This document shows, piece by piece, positions 42,722 through 50,314 of a stretch of 50,314 nt of DNA. Each line of letters starts with the position of its first letter. Position 1 is the stretch's first letter. The notes beneath the pieces were generated by a model. That model had not been told where the DNA came from, did not search any database, and saw nothing but the letters and a program-made list of their open reading frames with translations. This DNA comes from an uncultured Alphaproteobacteria bacterium (GTDB lineage Bacteria > Pseudomonadota > Alphaproteobacteria > Rhizobiales > Aestuariivirgaceae), in assembly GCA_945957365.1 (NCBI GenBank), contig CAMFKI010000025.1, positions 1 through 50,314 on the forward strand, given 5' to 3'. Both the position numbers and the translations under genes were made by a program.

Positions 42722-44341
42722 TCACTGATCAGCATTCGGCAATAGGGGTAGTCCAAGCTCCTCTAAAAACTCGTTGTGCCTCGCCGTTGACTCTCGAATC
42801 TGCTTCTCGATTTCAACCAACTCATGGTGCGTCGCCGCCAGATCGATCTCCTCCTCGCCCACGGCGGTGCTGACGTAGCGAGAGATGTTGAGGTTATAGC
42901 CTTCCTCAGCAATCCGTTCCATGCTTACGCGTTTGGAATAGCGGTCTTCTTCCTTGCGGAACTGGTAGGTCTCGATGATCTTACCGATATGCTCGTCCGT
43001 GAGTTGGTTCTGCCGCTTGCCTTTTACGAAGTGCTCAGCGGCGTTGATGAAGAGCACGTCGTCGGGCTTCTTGCACTTCTTGAGCACGAGAATGCAGACT
43101 GGGATGCCTGTAGAATAGAACAGATTTGCGGGAAGGCCGATCACGGTGTCGATGTGGCCATCCTTGAGCAGCTTGGTGCGGATGCGCTCTTCGGCTCCGC
43201 CGCGAAAGAGCACGCCATGGGGCAGGATGATGGCCATCACGCCTTCCTCCTTCAGGAAGTGGAAGCCGTGCAGCAGGAAGGCGAAGTCTGCGGCGGATTT
43301 GGGAGCTAGCCCGTAGTTCTTGAACCGCACGTCGTCGCCCATTGCGTCGGGAGGGTCCCAGCGATAGCTGAATGGCGGGTTGGCGACGACGGCGTCGAAT
43401 GAGGGCTTCTTAGCGGGATTCAGCTCGCGCAGGATGTCCCAGTCATTGGTCAGCGTGTCGCCGTGGTAGATCTCGAACTCCGTGTCCTTCACTCCGTGCA
43501 AAAGCATGTTCATGCGGGCAAGGTTGTAGGTGGTGATGTTCTTTTCCTGACCGTAGATCTTGCCAATGCCATGTGGCCCCATGCGCTTTCGCACATTGAG
43601 CAGTAGCGAACCAGAGCCGCAGGCGAAATCGAAAACACTGTTGAGGTGATCTCTCTTTCCGGTTGCCGGTTCCTGGCTGTCAAGCGTGACAATGGCGGAG
43701 AGGATGTCGGAAATCTGTTGCGGGGTATAGAACTCGCCTGCTTTCTTCCCGGAACCGGCGGCAAACTGACCAATCAGGTATTCATAGGCATCGCCGAGTG
43801 CATCGATGTCCGAGGAAAATTCCGCCAGCCCCTTGGCTATCTCAGTAATGATGGAGCAGAGTTTGGCGTTGCGATCTTCGTACCTCCGGCCGAGTTTGTC
43901 TGATCCGAGATTGATCTCTGAGAACAAGCCGTTGAAGGTACTCTGGAAAGACTCGTTCTCGATATATTTGAAACCAGCCTGCAGCGTGTTGAGCAGTTCC
44001 CCATTCTGGGTTCGGGCCATATTGGCGATGCTGTTCCAAAGGTGCTGCGGCTCGATCACATAGTGCACCTTGCGGCGCATTTGCTTTTCAAAATCGGGAA
44101 CGTCTTCAGGATTATTCTCATACCAGAGTGCCAACGGAACACGCCGGTCTTCCGCGCCAAGAGCGGGGTAATCCTTCCCCAATTCCTTTCTCGCCGCCGT
44201 CTCATAATTATCCGAGAGGTAGCGTAAGAAGAGGAAGGACAGCATGTAGTCGCGGAAGTCGTCCGCGTTCATCGCGCCACGCAGTTGGTCGGCGATGTTC
44301 CAGAGGGTCTTGCCGAGTTGCTCTTGGCTGTTCTTATTCAT
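42722..44341 (-). CDS. hsdM: Type I restriction-modification DNA methyltransferase subunit
   Basis: 539-aa N6-adenine methyltransferase. A helical N-terminal domain (about 1-170) opens with LGKTLWNIADQLRG. The SAM-binding motif I is FDFACGSGS (237-245) and the catalytic motif IV is NPPF (321-324). The GEFYTPQQI segment before motif I is typical of HsdM. The sequence resembles the EcoR124/prr (type IC) branch. It is the last gene of the leftward operon; the ATG 44341 lies 6 nt after the prrC stop. With HsdS it methylates the recognition site and is part of the endonuclease complex. Confidence 0.95.
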   Translation of the reverse strand: MNKNSQEQLGKTLWNIADQLRGAMNADDFRDYMLSFLFLRYLSDNYETAARKELGKDYPALGAEDRRVPLALWYENNPEDVPDFEKQMRRKVHYVIEPQHLWNSIANMARTQNGELLNTLQAGFKYIENESFQSTFNGLFSEINLGSDKLGRRYEDRNAKLCSIITEIAKGLAEFSSDIDALGDAYEYLIGQFAAGSGKKAGEFYTPQQISDILSAIVTLDSQEPATGKRDHLNSVFDFACGSGSLLLNVRKRMGPHGIGKIYGQEKNITTYNLARMNMLLHGVKDTEFEIYHGDTLTNDWDILRELNPAKKPSFDAVVANPPFSYRWDPPDAMGDDVRFKNYGLAPKSAADFAFLLHGFHFLKEEGVMAIILPHGVLFRGGAEERIRTKLLKDGHIDTVIGLPANLFYSTGIPVCILVLKKCKKPDDVLFINAAEHFVKGKRQNQLTDEHIGKIIETYQFRKEEDRYSKRVSMERIAEEGYNLNISRYVSTAVGEEEIDLAATHHELVEIEKQIRESTARHNEFLEELGLPLLPNADQ

Positions 44342-44347
44342 GGCGTC

Positions 44348-45463
44348 CTATCTCGCATCCTCTGGGAACAGGGCCCGGTTAAACGGGTGGAGTGTGATGA
44401 ATTGCTTCAGCAACCTTCTAAAATGGTCCTTGTTTTCCGGCATCATTTCACGTGGCTCGTACAATGAGTAGTCACCGTGGCTCATGAGGTCGATTACCCG
44501 TTTGTAAACCGTGTGATTCACGTCATCGGCTTCGGGTTTTATGCAGTCGTCCCATCTGGCGTACCCGAAGAAGCAAGCGGTCTGCTCCATCACTCGGCGC
44601 AGCATGTTGAAGTGGTGAGTGTAGAGGGTCCCGGCTACTTGTGCCTCATGCAGTTCAACTAGCGAAGCCAGATGATACAGGAACGGTGTGCTGTCGGTTT
44701 CCCGTACTGAGAACACGTGGCCGCCTGCCTGTCTCTCGCGAGTTAGGAAGTACTTACGGGGCCTCTTCATCTCGTTACACAAGACATTGAAAAACAGCAC
44801 ATGGTGCGACGACACAACCACTCGTAGCCGGTCCGGCGCATCCCTCAGCATCTGCGCCAGATGATGCGCGACCATAACTGCGTTATTTTCGTCGAGCGAC
44901 GAAATCGGGTCGTCGATGTAGATGTACTTAACCCACCTATACGCCTCCGCACTGTCGAGAACGAGTTGCACAATCGCTAGGAAGAAGCACCAGATGAAGA
45001 TGTTCTCTTCACCACGGGAAACTTTAATGTCCTCCACAGCCGTCCTGGTGCCAGCGGCTTCTACCCAAAGCGAAAAGCTGACCTCCCACATTGTCGTGTC
45101 GATCCTGAAGTCAAAGTCCGCATATCGGTCAAGCAGTGGACGGATCCGGTTGTCCATTTCGAGCTCACCAAGTCCCGCGAAGAAGCGCGAGTCGCTGTTG
45201 ATTTTCAGCACGCGTTCGCGGTCATTGGTCAGATCGTTGTCCCAATAGAACAGGTCCTCTGTGAAGGCGTTATAGTAGAGCGTGTCTTGCTCCGCCATCT
45301 CGCCATCGGGTCCAACCACTTTGCCGAGGTTCTTGAACTCGGTGGAAAGGCGCGTCTTGCCCGTACCGTTGTACGCGTAAATCAGGACAGATTTTCTCGC
45401 CTCCAATTCCGTGCGGAGATGTTGCGCTAGTGAGGGGAGATCATCGAAGGACGCATCGGTCAT
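44348..45463 (-). CDS. prrC: PrrC-type anticodon nuclease
   Basis: 371-aa tRNA-cleaving toxin normally held inactive by a type I restriction enzyme. The ABC-like ATPase part has Walker A YNGTGKTRLS (31-40), the PrrC-typical LYYNAFTEDLFYWDNDL (62-78), signature VSRGEENIF and Walker B YIYIDDPISSLDENN. The C-terminal nuclease part has Arg289-x3-Glu293 (LRRVMEQTA) and His329 (DLMSHG), matching the Arg320, Glu324, His356 triad of E. coli PrrC. The length is close to that of E. coli PrrC (about 396 aa). E. coli PrrC cuts tRNA-Lys when phage T4 disables the restriction enzyme. The gene lies 3 nt after hsdS and 6 nt before hsdM. Confidence 0.92.
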   Translation of the reverse strand: MTDASFDDLPSLAQHLRTELEARKSVLIYAYNGTGKTRLSTEFKNLGKVVGPDGEMAEQDTLYYNAFTEDLFYWDNDLTNDRERVLKINSDSRFFAGLGELEMDNRIRPLLDRYADFDFRIDTTMWEVSFSLWVEAAGTRTAVEDIKVSRGEENIFIWCFFLAIVQLVLDSAEAYRWVKYIYIDDPISSLDENNAVMVAHHLAQMLRDAPDRLRVVVSSHHVLFFNVLCNEMKRPRKYFLTRERQAGGHVFSVRETDSTPFLYHLASLVELHEAQVAGTLYTHHFNMLRRVMEQTACFFGYARWDDCIKPEADDVNHTVYKRVIDLMSHGDYSLYEPREMMPENKDHFRRLLKQFITLHPFNRALFPEDAR

Positions 45464-45466
45464 TAC

Positions 45467-46657
45467 CTAAGCCTCCTCCGGCGGCGGGAAAAGCTGTTGC
45501 ATCAGCCCCTTCTTGTGGACCTTGAGGGTGTTGAGCTTCTGGGTTTGCGCGACGATGAGTTCATCGAGGGAGGTTAGGCAGTCGGCGATACGCTTCTGTT
45601 CTGCCGGAGAAGGAAAGCATGCCTCTAGATCTAGTATTGCCGCGCGCGACAAACCCGGTATTAAATTACCTGAGCCTAAGTCTTCGAAGCGTGACCTCTT
45701 TGTCAAAAGAAGCTGAAACATGAAGCGGCTTGATCCATTCTTCGCACGGAGAGCCATGAGCTGCCGCCCCATAGCAACTTCCGCAAGAGTCGAGTACCAA
45801 ATTTCTCCAACTCCACTCCCCTTCACCGTAATCAGCGTGTCGTGAGCGCGTGCAGTGTTTGCGGTCCGCCTTGTCCACTTGGTTACATTGCGAATGTCGT
45901 TTGTGAAATCAGATGGACCAGTGAAGTAGGGCACTTCTCCAGTGGTGCTGTACGCGTCGGGCGGTAGATGCGTACCTGAAATTAAGTCAACTACTCCAGA
46001 TAGCCGCCGCACCTTCCACCCACCGGCATTCCGAAATTCGGGAAAGCGGAGGCGGGGTTGGAAATCCCCCTCGCGAGGAAAAAGTTGCTGGGTAAGCCCC
46101 GTCTTGTGGGCCTTGAGGGCGTCCACTCTCCGAGCTTGGACGGCGATCAACTCGTCCAGGGAGGTCAGGAAATCAGCGAGCTTGCGTTGTTCGGCAAGAG
46201 ATGGAATTGCGATCCTTATATTCTCAATATTGGACTTCGAAAGGCTTGGAATGCCGCCCGCTTCATTATGCTTAAGCCAATCGATTCGCTGAAAGAGCGC
46301 GAAGATGAATCTGGGAAGGCATTCTTTGAAGGAGTGAGTATAGAATAGGGTGTCCACCGCCCAAAAGCGTCCAGTTAGGAGCATTGGGCTGTTGATTGTT
46401 CCCTTTCTTCCAATGCATGCGCTTTCGCCATCATACAAGTAGTCATCGACTGAGCGCATGTATCCGCCAGAACCATAGACAGGAACATTTCCCGGTGAGA
46501 GGTGCTTGTGGTCTCTCCCGCTTCCAATAGTAAATAGCTCTTCAAAGAGTTTGCTCTCCCAACCCTCCGCATCGCGAAACTCTGGAAAACGCAATCTTGG
46601 CGTCAACGCAGCGTCAGCAATCTTCTTCATGTCGGCGGTCTCTGTCTTATAGCTCAT
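45467..46657 (-). CDS. hsdS: Type I restriction-modification specificity subunit
   Basis: 396-aa DNA-recognition subunit with two target-recognition domains (about 20-145 and 215-345). Each is followed by a conserved spacer helix: LTSLDELIAVQARRVDALKA and LTSLDELIVAQTQKLNTLKV, ending in HKTGLTQQLFP and HKKGLMQQLFP. The first TRD has GYMRSVDDYLYDGE and GRKGTI, the second YFTGPSDFT and VKGSGVGE. It overlaps the end of hsdR by 11 nt; a later ATG (46630, MKKIADAAL) is possible. The recognition sequence cannot be read from the protein. Confidence 0.94.
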   Translation of the reverse strand: MSYKTETADMKKIADAALTPRLRFPEFRDAEGWESKLFEELFTIGSGRDHKHLSPGNVPVYGSGGYMRSVDDYLYDGESACIGRKGTINSPMLLTGRFWAVDTLFYTHSFKECLPRFIFALFQRIDWLKHNEAGGIPSLSKSNIENIRIAIPSLAEQRKLADFLTSLDELIAVQARRVDALKAHKTGLTQQLFPREGDFQPRLRFPEFRNAGGWKVRRLSGVVDLISGTHLPPDAYSTTGEVPYFTGPSDFTNDIRNVTKWTRRTANTARAHDTLITVKGSGVGEIWYSTLAEVAMGRQLMALRAKNGSSRFMFQLLLTKRSRFEDLGSGNLIPGLSRAAILDLEACFPSPAEQKRIADCLTSLDELIVAQTQKLNTLKVHKKGLMQQLFPPPEEA

Positions 46658-49600
46658 AAGCGCTCAATCCAGAGATGCTGCGCCCTCCAGCACGCTTAGT
46701 GAGCAACGGCAGTAGCTCAGTCATCAGATCAAGTTCTTTCACACGGCGGGCTTTCCAATTCAGACCGAGAGGCTCCAAAAGGTCTGTGAGCTGTTCTCCG
46801 TCGAAGATCATGCGCTGCAGGATGCCGTCAACGAAGGCCGTCAGCGCTGCGGTGGTCAGCCCGTGCCTAGTGGCAATATCGGACAGTTCTGCCGCTTCCT
46901 TTGCTGCCTTGAAGCGGGAGTAGCCATCACGGATAGCCCTCTCACTGAGGCCTTCGCCCGCTTTCAGAGTAGCGATGTAGGCGGCGATGTCATCGCGCTC
47001 GTCCATGAACTTGGCATCAGACTGGATGAGACCAACGATCTGCTCGCGGCTCATCCTTTGTTTTCCTGGAGTCGATTGAGAGAAGCGCGCCATAAGCCCC
47101 ATAATGTAATCGTAATCAATGACGGCGGAGGCGAAGAGAACGAATTCGAAATCGAGTTGGTCCACGGCGTGGTTCGGCTCATCCGCTTCCTTGGCCTGCT
47201 GGACCTTGAGGCGCTGCGCGGTTTCCAGATAGGCCCCTCGGAAGCCAAGCAGGCTCTCTTTTGGCAGGACGCGCTCGATGGCAGAGGCGTTTTCGTCCGT
47301 AAGGTCGGTGTATTGGTCGAGCTGGGTTTTGAAGCGCTGCACTTCCTTGAAACGCTCGATGAATACTGCACGAGCTGCATCACCCTTGAGATTAGGCACA
47401 GCGTCGGGGGTGGTGTCGAGGCCCTGGGATTTCATGAAGGCGTCGAGCTTCTGCACGGCGTCTTCCAGTTTCTTGATGACCACGGGGGCCTTGTCCACCA
47501 GCCAGATTTCGCGGACTTTCTCTCCCGCTGATTCGCCAGAGAAAAGGGCGATGGCGGCATCAACGGCATCCTGCTGCTGGCGGAAGTCGAGGATGTTGCC
47601 GTAAGGTTTGGTAGCGTTGAGCACACGGTTCGTGCGCGAGAAGGCCTGAATCAAGCCGTGGTGCTTGAGTTTCTTGTCCACATAAAGCGTGTTCAAGTAT
47701 TTGGAATCGAAGCCAGTGAGCAGCATGTCCACGACGATAGTGATGTCGATTTTCTTTGTGTGGGGATAGTCGGCATTGGGCCACTGTTGGTCCTTGATGC
47801 GTTTTTGCACATCCTGATAATAGAGGTCGAACTCGCCGATGCTGTGGTTGGAACCGTATCGAGTGTTGTAGTCCGCGATTATGGCCTTGAGGGCTTCCTT
47901 CTTCTTCTCGGGCTCTACCGCGTTATCCTCCTTTTCTTGTGGCAGGTCTTCCTGGATTTGCAGCACATCCTTGTCGCCTTCGGCGGGTGGAGAGAAGACG
48001 CAAGCGATGTTCAGCGGCTGGAAGTCGGGGTCAGCTACCTGCTTTTCCGCCTGCATGGCCTTGAACAACGCGTGGTATTCGATAGCGTCATTGATAGATG
48101 AGGTGGCAAGCAGCGCATTGAAACGGCGCTGACCGGTGGCCGCGTCGTGTTTGGCGAGAATGGCCTCGATAACCGCCCTCTTTGCGAGTGGTTCACCCGG
48201 CCTTGGCGGCTTTGTGCCGTTTGGCTTGAAGAAATCAACATGGAATCGAAGGACATTTGCATCCTCGATGGCATGCGTGATTGTGTACGCGTGAAGTTGC
48301 TTCTGGAAGAGCTCGCTGGTCGTCTGGAACGAGGCTTGTTGATCCGCAACCTTCACGCGGCTAGCGTTCTCTTCGAAGATAGGTGTGCCGGTGAAGCCGA
48401 AAAGTTGGGCTTTGGGGAAGAACTCCTTGATAGCTTTATGATTCTCGCCAAACTGAGAGCGGTGGCACTCGTCGAAGATGAAGACGATCCGTTTATCTCT
48501 CAATGGCGCCAGCTGCTCCTTGTATGTCTGTTTGCCGTCCTTTTTCTGCTGCTGGTTGCGCTTACTGTTCTCATCCAGCGCCAGGCCGAGCTTCTGGATG
48601 GTACACACGATGACCTTGTCGGCGTAGTCGTCCGAGAGAAGACGGCGCACCAGGGAGGCAGTGTTGGTGTTTTCCTCGACGCAACCTTCTTGAAATTTAT
48701 TGAACTCCTCGCGCGTCTGCCGGTCGAGGTCCTTGCGATCCACGACGAAGAGGCATTTCTCGATGTCAGGGTTGTCCTTGAGAAGGGTTGAGGCCTTGAA
48801 GGAGGTGAGCGTCTTGCCGCTGCCGGTGGTGTGCCAGATGTAGCCGTTGCCGCAGTTTTGGGTGATACAGTCTACAATGGCCTTCACCGCATAGACTTGA
48901 TACGGCCGCATCATCAGGAGCTTTTGCTCAGTGGCAATGAGCACCATATAGCGGCTGATTGTCTCCCCGAGTGTGCATTTGACCAAGAAGGTCTCGGCGA
49001 AACTATCGAGGTGTGTGATCCTCTTGTTGTCGACGTCAGCGAACTCATAGACGGGCAGAAAGCGCTCTTCTGCATTGAAAGCGAAGTGCCGGGCATTGTT
49101 GTTCGCGAAGTAGTAGGTACGGTCCCGGTTGCTGACGATGAAGAGCTGGAGGAAGCAGAGGAGTGTCTTGGTGTATCCATTGCCGGGGTCGTTCTTGTAC
49201 TCGACGATCTGCTCCATGGCCCGACGTGGGCTGATGCCGAGAGTTTTCAGTTCGATCTGGACGCAAGGCACGCCATTGATCAGCACTATGACGTCATAGC
49301 GATGATGACTGTTATCCGTATTGATGCGAAGTTGATTGACCACCTCGAAGGAGTTCTTGCACCAGTCCTTGATGTTGACGAGGGTGTAGTTCAGCGGCGT
49401 GCCGTCATCGCGGGTGAAGCTGTTGCGCTCTCTAATTGTTCGGGCAGCGGTGAAGACGTCGGGCGTAATGATCTCATCCATTAGGCGGACGAACTCAGAG
49501 TCGGTGAGGCGGACGCGATTAAGCGCTTCGAACTTCTCACGGAAGTTCCGCTCCAGCGTGGCACGGTCGCGAATGTCCGGACGATATTCATACTTAAGGT

Positions 49601-49676
49601 CGCGCAGTTTTGCTATTAATGCCGCTTCTAGGTCACGTTCGGGTGTGTTCATCACCATCGTGGATTCATTACTCAA
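46647..49676 (-). CDS. hsdR: Type I restriction-modification endonuclease subunit
   Basis: 1009-aa motor-nuclease subunit. The N-terminal nuclease domain has Asp128 (RYDVIVLING) and Glu142-x-Lys144 (VQIELK), the PD-(D/E)XK site. The SF2 translocase domain has Walker A HTTGSGKT (282-289), DECH in FIFDECHRS (402-405) and FGFTGTPIF (motif III). A helical C-terminal domain binds the methyltransferase. The frame starts with TTG 49676; ATGs at codons 7 and 9 (MVMNTPERD) are alternatives. The TTG overlaps the end of a 29-codon upstream frame. It is the first full gene of the operon hsdR-hsdS-prrC-hsdM. Confidence 0.95.
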   Translation of the reverse strand: MSNESTMVMNTPERDLEAALIAKLRDLKYEYRPDIRDRATLERNFREKFEALNRVRLTDSEFVRLMDEIITPDVFTAARTIRERNSFTRDDGTPLNYTLVNIKDWCKNSFEVVNQLRINTDNSHHRYDVIVLINGVPCVQIELKTLGISPRRAMEQIVEYKNDPGNGYTKTLLCFLQLFIVSNRDRTYYFANNNARHFAFNAEERFLPVYEFADVDNKRITHLDSFAETFLVKCTLGETISRYMVLIATEQKLLMMRPYQVYAVKAIVDCITQNCGNGYIWHTTGSGKTLTSFKASTLLKDNPDIEKCLFVVDRKDLDRQTREEFNKFQEGCVEENTNTASLVRRLLSDDYADKVIVCTIQKLGLALDENSKRNQQQKKDGKQTYKEQLAPLRDKRIVFIFDECHRSQFGENHKAIKEFFPKAQLFGFTGTPIFEENASRVKVADQQASFQTTSELFQKQLHAYTITHAIEDANVLRFHVDFFKPNGTKPPRPGEPLAKRAVIEAILAKHDAATGQRRFNALLATSSINDAIEYHALFKAMQAEKQVADPDFQPLNIACVFSPPAEGDKDVLQIQEDLPQEKEDNAVEPEKKKEALKAIIADYNTRYGSNHSIGEFDLYYQDVQKRIKDQQWPNADYPHTKKIDITIVVDMLLTGFDSKYLNTLYVDKKLKHHGLIQAFSRTNRVLNATKPYGNILDFRQQQDAVDAAIALFSGESAGEKVREIWLVDKAPVVIKKLEDAVQKLDAFMKSQGLDTTPDAVPNLKGDAARAVFIERFKEVQRFKTQLDQYTDLTDENASAIERVLPKESLLGFRGAYLETAQRLKVQQAKEADEPNHAVDQLDFEFVLFASAVIDYDYIMGLMARFSQSTPGKQRMSREQIVGLIQSDAKFMDERDDIAAYIATLKAGEGLSERAIRDGYSRFKAAKEAAELSDIATRHGLTTAALTAFVDGILQRMIFDGEQLTDLLEPLGLNWKARRVKELDLMTELLPLLTKRAGGRSISGLSAYEL

Positions 49677-49758
49677 TTGGAGTCAGCGGCAAGAGCAGCC
49701 CTGCCTCAAGGTTCTTGCGGATGTGAACAGCGTCTTCCATCAGCTTGCTCAAGTCCAT
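49669..49758 (-). CDS. 29-codon ORF overlapping the start of hsdR
   Basis: ATG 49758 to TAA 49669 encodes MDLSKLMEDAVHIRKNLEAG then LLLPLTPIE. The TAA lies inside the first codons of hsdR (TTGAGTAATGA), so its translation could be coupled to hsdR. It may be a leader peptide or the 3' end of a deleted gene. The weak TTG start of hsdR makes the coupling idea worth noting; no ribosome site was identified for this ORF. Confidence 0.35.
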   Translation of the reverse strand: MDLSKLMEDAVHIRKNLEAGLLLPLTPIE

Positions 49759-50003
49759 GGACGAGGTTTTTCAGAACGACTGTCCCACCCTCTAGAGCAG
49801 CTAGGGGTCCGCGGGCTGAACGCTGTTGCCTTTGGCAGTTTCAACTCCGCCAGCACTTCTGGCTTGGTGGCATCCAGAACGCAGTCAGCGCGGCGGAGCA
49901 CGGTGAGGGTCTGGATGACCTTTGCATAGTCGGAATGCTTGTAGTCGCCGCGCAGAAGGTCTGCGACGGACCAAATAAAGGCGGATAGGGACTGGCTGTT
50001 CAC
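49749..50003 (-). pseudogene. 5' fragment of a second, different hsdM
   Basis: Starting at GTG 50003 with AAGGAG 11-12 nt upstream, the first 53 or so codons (SAFIWSVADLLRGDYKHSDY, VIQTLTVLRRADCVLD, PEVLAE) match the N-terminus of a common HsdM branch that differs from the intact HsdM here. Homology then stops abruptly and the frame runs through unrelated Arg/Pro-rich sequence to a stop. An earlier restriction system was deleted or replaced, leaving its start and possibly its promoter upstream of hsdR. Confidence 0.75.
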
Positions 50004-50168
50004 GGGGGCTGCGACTCCTTACGATGCGGCAGTCTTCCTCATCAAAGGCCGGTGTTCAAGCGATGTGCGGTTATCGTGTCCGTCCAAGGTCAACCCTTTC
50101 TCCAAGGTTGCAATGGAAGGGCCCAGTCGAACAGGTTTGAGCGTTCAGCAACAAGCACGAGGTACCGT

Positions 50169-50188
50169 GTGGGTTGGTGCGTGGGTAG
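50169..50188 (+). other. Putative integrase arm-type sites, right
   Basis: GTGGGTTG (50169-50176) and GTGGGTAG (50181-50188) are 12 bp apart, the same period and orientation as the pair at 30720-30739; 16 of the 20 bases agree between the two ends. They lie about 40 bp from the right copy of the 12-bp core. Confidence 0.5.
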
Positions 50189-50226
50189 ACTTTGTTAAAT
50201 CGACGAATACGTAATGATTTCAATGA

Positions 50227-50247
50227 GGAATGGCGGAGGGAGAGAGC
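50227..50247. other. Putative attR core
   Basis: GGAATGGCGGAG at 50227-50238, identical to 30580-30591, followed by the purine-rich GGAGAGAGC. It is about 220 bp upstream (outside) of the hsdM relic. The remaining 67 bp of the window show no recognised feature; the chromosomal flank on this side is not visible enough to confirm the junction. Confidence 0.5.
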
Positions 50248-50314
50248 CTGGCAGCTAACTCTCTTTTGTGGATGCCGCCCCGTTTGCAAGGAAAAAATGA
50301 ACTTCTGGACATGT

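Larger units (their letters stand above)
30580..50247. mobile_element. Integrated genomic island with satellite-like core and defence cargo
   Basis: About 19.7 kb between a 12-bp direct repeat (GGAATGGCGGAG at 30580-30591 and 50227-50238). Each end also has a matching pair of GTGGGTAG-like motifs. A P4-type tyrosine integrase is the first gene inside the left end, then an AlpA-like regulator and a primase. Base composition is visibly richer in A+T than the flank on the left. Internal relics (second primase tail, truncated resolvase, IS3 relic, second hsdM 5' end) show several rounds of replacement. Whether the island still excises is unknown; the window ends about 70 bp past the right repeat. 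Confidence 0.75.

Overview
The window is high-GC DNA whose gene content and codon use suggest a free-living alphaproteobacterium, probably of the Hyphomicrobiales (Rhizobiales): CUT1 sugar ABC transporters, a CYTH-CHAD protein, a GlxA-type regulator, a 6S RNA candidate beside a 5-formyl-THF cyclo-ligase, and REP-like GC hairpins. No tRNA, rRNA or CRISPR array was found. The species cannot be named from this sequence.

Positions 1-10054 hold a carbohydrate uptake and catabolism locus. It has an ABC importer (ATPase, Tat-exported binding protein, two permeases), an FGGY kinase, an M42-type metallopeptidase, a TIM-barrel sugar isomerase, a PfkB kinase and a FucU-type mutarotase. Positions 10128-18037 are housekeeping: an ABC-F protein, a small membrane protein, a CYTH / Nudix / CYTH-CHAD group, cyclo-ligase with a 6S RNA candidate, a GlxA-like regulator and a PilZ-like protein. 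Positions 18137-26806 hold a secreted choloylglycine-hydrolase-family enzyme, a six-gene minus-strand operon (7-alpha-hydroxysteroid-dehydrogenase-like SDR, second SDR, outer-membrane barrel, MarC protein, epimerase-like protein, third SDR) and a divergent Tat-exported sulfatase. A TPR-GT41 glycosyltransferase and an RluA-type pseudouridine synthase close the chromosomal part at 30528.

From about 30580 to 50247 the sequence is a mosaic integrated island, visibly richer in A+T. A tyrosine integrase lies just inside the left end. The two ends share a 12-bp core and a pair of GTGGGTAG/GTGGGTTG motifs with the same 12-bp period, which look like attachment core and integrase arm sites. The left half (integrase, AlpA-like regulator, zinc-cysteine protein, AEP primase fused to an ATPase) resembles the core of a P4/PICI-like satellite or mobilisable island. 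Scars follow: a diverged second copy of the primase gene's 3' end, abutting a truncated serine resolvase, and an IS3-family relic.

The right half is cargo for defence. It carries (a) an unrecognised two-gene operon, 38554-40975, pairing a PLD-like-fold protein with a putative PD-(D/E)XK nuclease; and (b) a type I restriction-modification operon on the minus strand in the order hsdR-hsdS-prrC-hsdM. In it an anticodon-nuclease gene of the PrrC type, with its catalytic Arg, Glu and His, sits between hsdS and hsdM. A relic of a different hsdM precedes this operon. The two-gene operon is the best candidate for an undescribed system; the type I-PrrC arrangement is a recognisable system in a gene order unlike that of the E. 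coli prr locus.
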